From NCBI GenBank assembly GCA_030141605.1, contig JAQGDQ010001558.1, positions 1-34,810 on the forward strand: a stretch of 34,810 bases of DNA, given 5' to 3'. This DNA comes from Tubiluchus corallicola. Taxonomy: Eukaryota; Priapulida; Priapulimorpha; Priapulimorphida; Tubiluchidae. Shown here piece after piece: positions 32,493 through 34,810 of the stretch. Made by a program: the position numbers and the translations under genes. How positions within the stretch are numbered: the stretch's first letter is position 1; the number at the start of each line of letters is the position of its first letter. The notes beneath the pieces were generated by a model. It ran no database searches, had not been told where the DNA came from, and was given only the letters and a program-made list of their open reading frames with translations.

Positions 32493-32966
32493 CTCACCTG
32501 ACCTGACTTGTGAAGATCTTACCTTACTCGACCTAATATTCACCTGACCTGATATGACCTTACTCAATCTAATATATACTGATTCACCTGACCTAATTTG
32601 TTTGGTGGGTGTTTTTGTTGGTTCTTGCTTTACCCAACCTAATGTACACCAGAGAATGTAATATCCACTACACTTAAAATTTATGCGTAGTGGATATTAC
32701 ATTATTTGTCCAAGATATTACATTATTACATGACCAAGGCTGACATCACTTAACTCAAGCTTATTAACATTTGATCTGTTAATCGATGTGCATTTTTTTA
32801 TCATATTAGACCTAGGTTCTGTTTAGGCCGAAACCTTTAGAACCTAAACAATCTAATTTAAGTTCATTAGTCTATTTAGCCTAGTCGGTTTAACCTCACA
32901 AATTTTTACCTTTACACAAAACTGCTTAGCATACCACCCCATGAAAAGCTTAAAGTATTTACTAAC
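32493..32966 (-). other. Spacer sequence after CNTD1-like exon 2
   Basis: Intronic in the present orientation. It shows scattered CACCTGACCT motifs (32495-32605) and the hairpin below. No coding sequence. Confidence 0.6.
32655..32703. other. 17-bp perfect inverted repeat
   Basis: AATGTAATATCCACTAC (32655-32671) and its exact complement (32687-32703) around a 15-nt loop. No T-run follows and no known function is recognised. Confidence 0.7.
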
Positions 32967-33070
32967 CTGGCAAAAAGTTCAATCGCTTGATATCGTACTT
33001 CTTCGGGCATTTTCAGTTTTTCGCAAAGAAGAAAAATAAACTCTACACTTATCACGTTAATGAAAACGCC
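32967..33070 (-). CDS. CNTD1: CNTD1-like exon 2 (start of cyclin fold)
   Basis: Acceptor AATTTTTCAG ends at 33071; donor GTTAGT starts at 32966. It has 34 codons plus two bases. The peptide GVFINVISVEFIFLLCEKLK then MPEEVRYQAIELFAR aligns with the cyclin N-terminal region of CNTD1 (human VEFVFLLSEQ…SYQAVEILERF), a meiotic protein that promotes crossover maturation (family knowledge). The exon joins exon 1 in frame. Later exons are not visible on the minus strand to the left, where the fringe gene begins about 2.2 kb away. Confidence 0.72.
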
Positions 33071-33303
33071 CTGAAAAATTTCACGTAATCTTGCAGAAAT
33101 GCACACATTTAACGGCTAAAATACAAAATTTTTTTTCTTTAAAAAAACAAATTTAGGTGTTACACTGCAAAACGCCTGTCCTGAAAATCGCATAGTTACA
33201 TGATAAAAATTGCGATTTATCAACTTTCAAACTGGAACAAAAGATCAGAAAAGAAATACAGAAACCAAATTTTCATGTAAACATCCACATTTTCCAACCT
33301 CAC
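33071..33303 (-). other. CNTD1-like intron 1
   Basis: 233 bp, GTGAGG donor at 33303 and TTTTTCAG acceptor. Confidence 0.7.
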
Positions 33304-33447
33304 CTCATTTTCATCGGTTTTGCTGAAAGCTTCTTTATTTTGATCTGCCAGCACCTCAAACCATTCTTGGAGGACATCGTCAGAAAGGGGAGGATTCTGC
33401 GAATTGAAAAGTGGTTCTGGAGGTGTTCCAAAAATCTTGTTCGCCAT
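33304..33447 (-). CDS. CNTD1: CNTD1-like exon 1
   Basis: The ATG at 33447 has a good context (CAGAATGG). It codes 48 codons and ends at a GAG/GTGAGG donor in phase 0. The peptide MANKIFGTPPEPLF…PLSDDVLQEWFEVLADQNKE matches the position and character of the human CNTD1 N-terminus (…IEDALLHLAQQNEQAV), a helix just before the cyclin fold. The Pro-rich start is variable in the family. Both exons lie inside the spacer of inverted repeat 2. A more general cyclin-fold protein is possible. Confidence 0.7.
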
Positions 33448-34251
33448 TCTGTAAACAGTTACAGCTGTAGCGTTACAGGTCCAGAATTCCTACATATTTT
33501 TGAGTCTCCATAATATTTTTATAAAAAATACCTATATTATAATAAAAGCAAACGTTAAGCCTGTTGGCTAGTGGGTTGTTGCAAAATCCGACCGTATAAG
33601 TCGGATTTATCTTGAAGCCAACGTTTCACATTTGTACACCTTAACGAGTGTGGGCGAGAACATCATGGTTTGTTCCACTGTCACACTACCGTAGCCTGCA
33701 GGTCACCTTCTAAAATCATTGTTTCAAACTTTCCTTACCATGTCTAGCAGTGCAAAAATTGATAAAACAGGCAATCGTTTAACGCTCCACTCTCACTGAA
33801 ACTTTCAATTTATACGCGTTGTTTAATGGAATTTCGCTGGCCGAAGAGACATGGCGCCAGTTTATTTAATTAATAAAAAGTAACTGTATGTGGAGATTGG
33901 AACTACAACAGTGTAAATTACTGGCAGAGCTTTAACTAGTTTAAGTATCAAGCTAACCTCTGTCAACAAATACATAAAATTTTGGCGTTTAACGTAAACG
34001 CTCTCATCTTTGATTCTAGCACGTCAACAAAGTCATTGAATGCACTATTAGAAAATCAATAAAATTCTTGGGTAAAACAAGTAATAATTTAGATAAAAAA
34101 TAACAAAAAAATCTAGCAGCGGACAGATAGCATCGCGTGCTGTTGTTACGACGCTCCATCTGCCGAGGGAAAATGAATTAAAATGCAATTCTTTACGTTG
34201 ATTTTATTACCTTTTCAATTGAAATGACTCCAGAATCTTTTTAATGCATGT
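33448..34251 (-). other. 5' flank of the CNTD1-like gene, within the spacer
   Basis: Probable promoter region. It holds a small hairpin (AAATCCGAC/GTCGGATTT at 33584-33608). No core promoter element is clear. Confidence 0.4.
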
Positions 34252-34810
34252 ATTATGGTGTAGTTTCTCAAAATTCAAGATTAACTCGTATTCTAATCTT
34301 TAGCAAAAGTACATAAGTTGGTGCTAGAAAACTGTATCAAATTGATCCTGTAATTACTGAAATTGCTTTGCATAATACATTATCATGTATCATTATCCTT
34401 TTAATGCAATTTACATTTTTATGGAAATTTATTAACAGAATATGTAATGTTTTATTGTAATTATTGTAAAGCGTTCTAGAGCATTGATAGTAAGCTATAG
34501 AAAGGTAAATAAACTTAGGAAACTTGAAAATAACATAACCGAAGAATTAATTTTGATTCAACCAACACAATTTTACAGGCTTACAGCCAACAAACTGAGC
34601 CAACACGTCTTACAGGTATGGGTAACTCTAGGTTTAAAATTAAATTTGGCGTAATTTATCAGGTTCATTACGATTAACATTATAATGTACAGGTTTCATA
34701 AAAATAGTGTTCTTATATTGTAATTTTCTAGCTTACACTTATATTATTAAAGTGACCATCTGAGCATGTAAAACCGTATTATTATAATAGTCTGTAAATT
34801 TTAAACAAGC
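34252..34810 (-). repeat. Right arm of inverted repeat 2
   Basis: Reverse complement of 31934-32492; runs to the last base of the window and likely continues beyond it. AT-rich, no coding sequence seen. Confidence 0.96.

Overview
The window is animal genomic DNA: AT-rich, intron-dense and crowded with microsatellites, minisatellites and retroelement remnants. I infer a protostome invertebrate, most likely a mollusc or another lophotrochozoan, but the sequence does not prove this. All exons were found by reading both strands for splice signals, matching reading phase and protein family likeness; there is no transcript evidence.

Three protein-coding genes can be supported. (1) A complete Notch-modifying glycosyltransferase of the Fringe family lies on the minus strand from 30774 down to 9153. 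It has eight coding exons whose phases all match, giving 382 residues. Intron 1 is about 13.5 kb. (2) A small protein with two membrane segments, resembling TMEM200-type proteins, has two plus-strand exons (5256-5369 and 7220-7407). The exon that should precede them, at 1255-1438, is on the opposite strand, inside the spacer of a large inverted repeat. (3) The first two coding exons of a cyclin-like gene resembling CNTD1 lie on the minus strand at 33447-32967, inside the spacer of a second, apparently identical inverted repeat that runs off the right edge.

Layout from the left: inverted repeat 1 (arms 1-1073 and 1831-2945) around the reversed exon; an intron with a trinucleotide repeat and a 40-bp-quantised minisatellite; exon B; a GGACA-type minisatellite; exon C; a 16-bp minisatellite in the 3' flank; then the tail-to-tail junction with fringe near 8.3-8.8 kb. 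Fringe introns 2-7 hold LINE 3' ends, two foldbacks with tRNA-like B boxes, and pentanucleotide, ATT and 52-bp arrays. Intron 1 holds a 66-bp array open on both strands, two oppositely oriented 5S-rRNA-derived SINE-like copies and a 62-bp duplication with GCGTAATGCGT motifs. Inverted repeat 2 (31934-32492 and 34252-34810) closes the window.

The most striking observation is the reversed exon. Its sequence, reading phase and half of a membrane segment fit exactly onto exon B on the other strand, which points to an inversion across the repeat arms or to a misoriented assembly.
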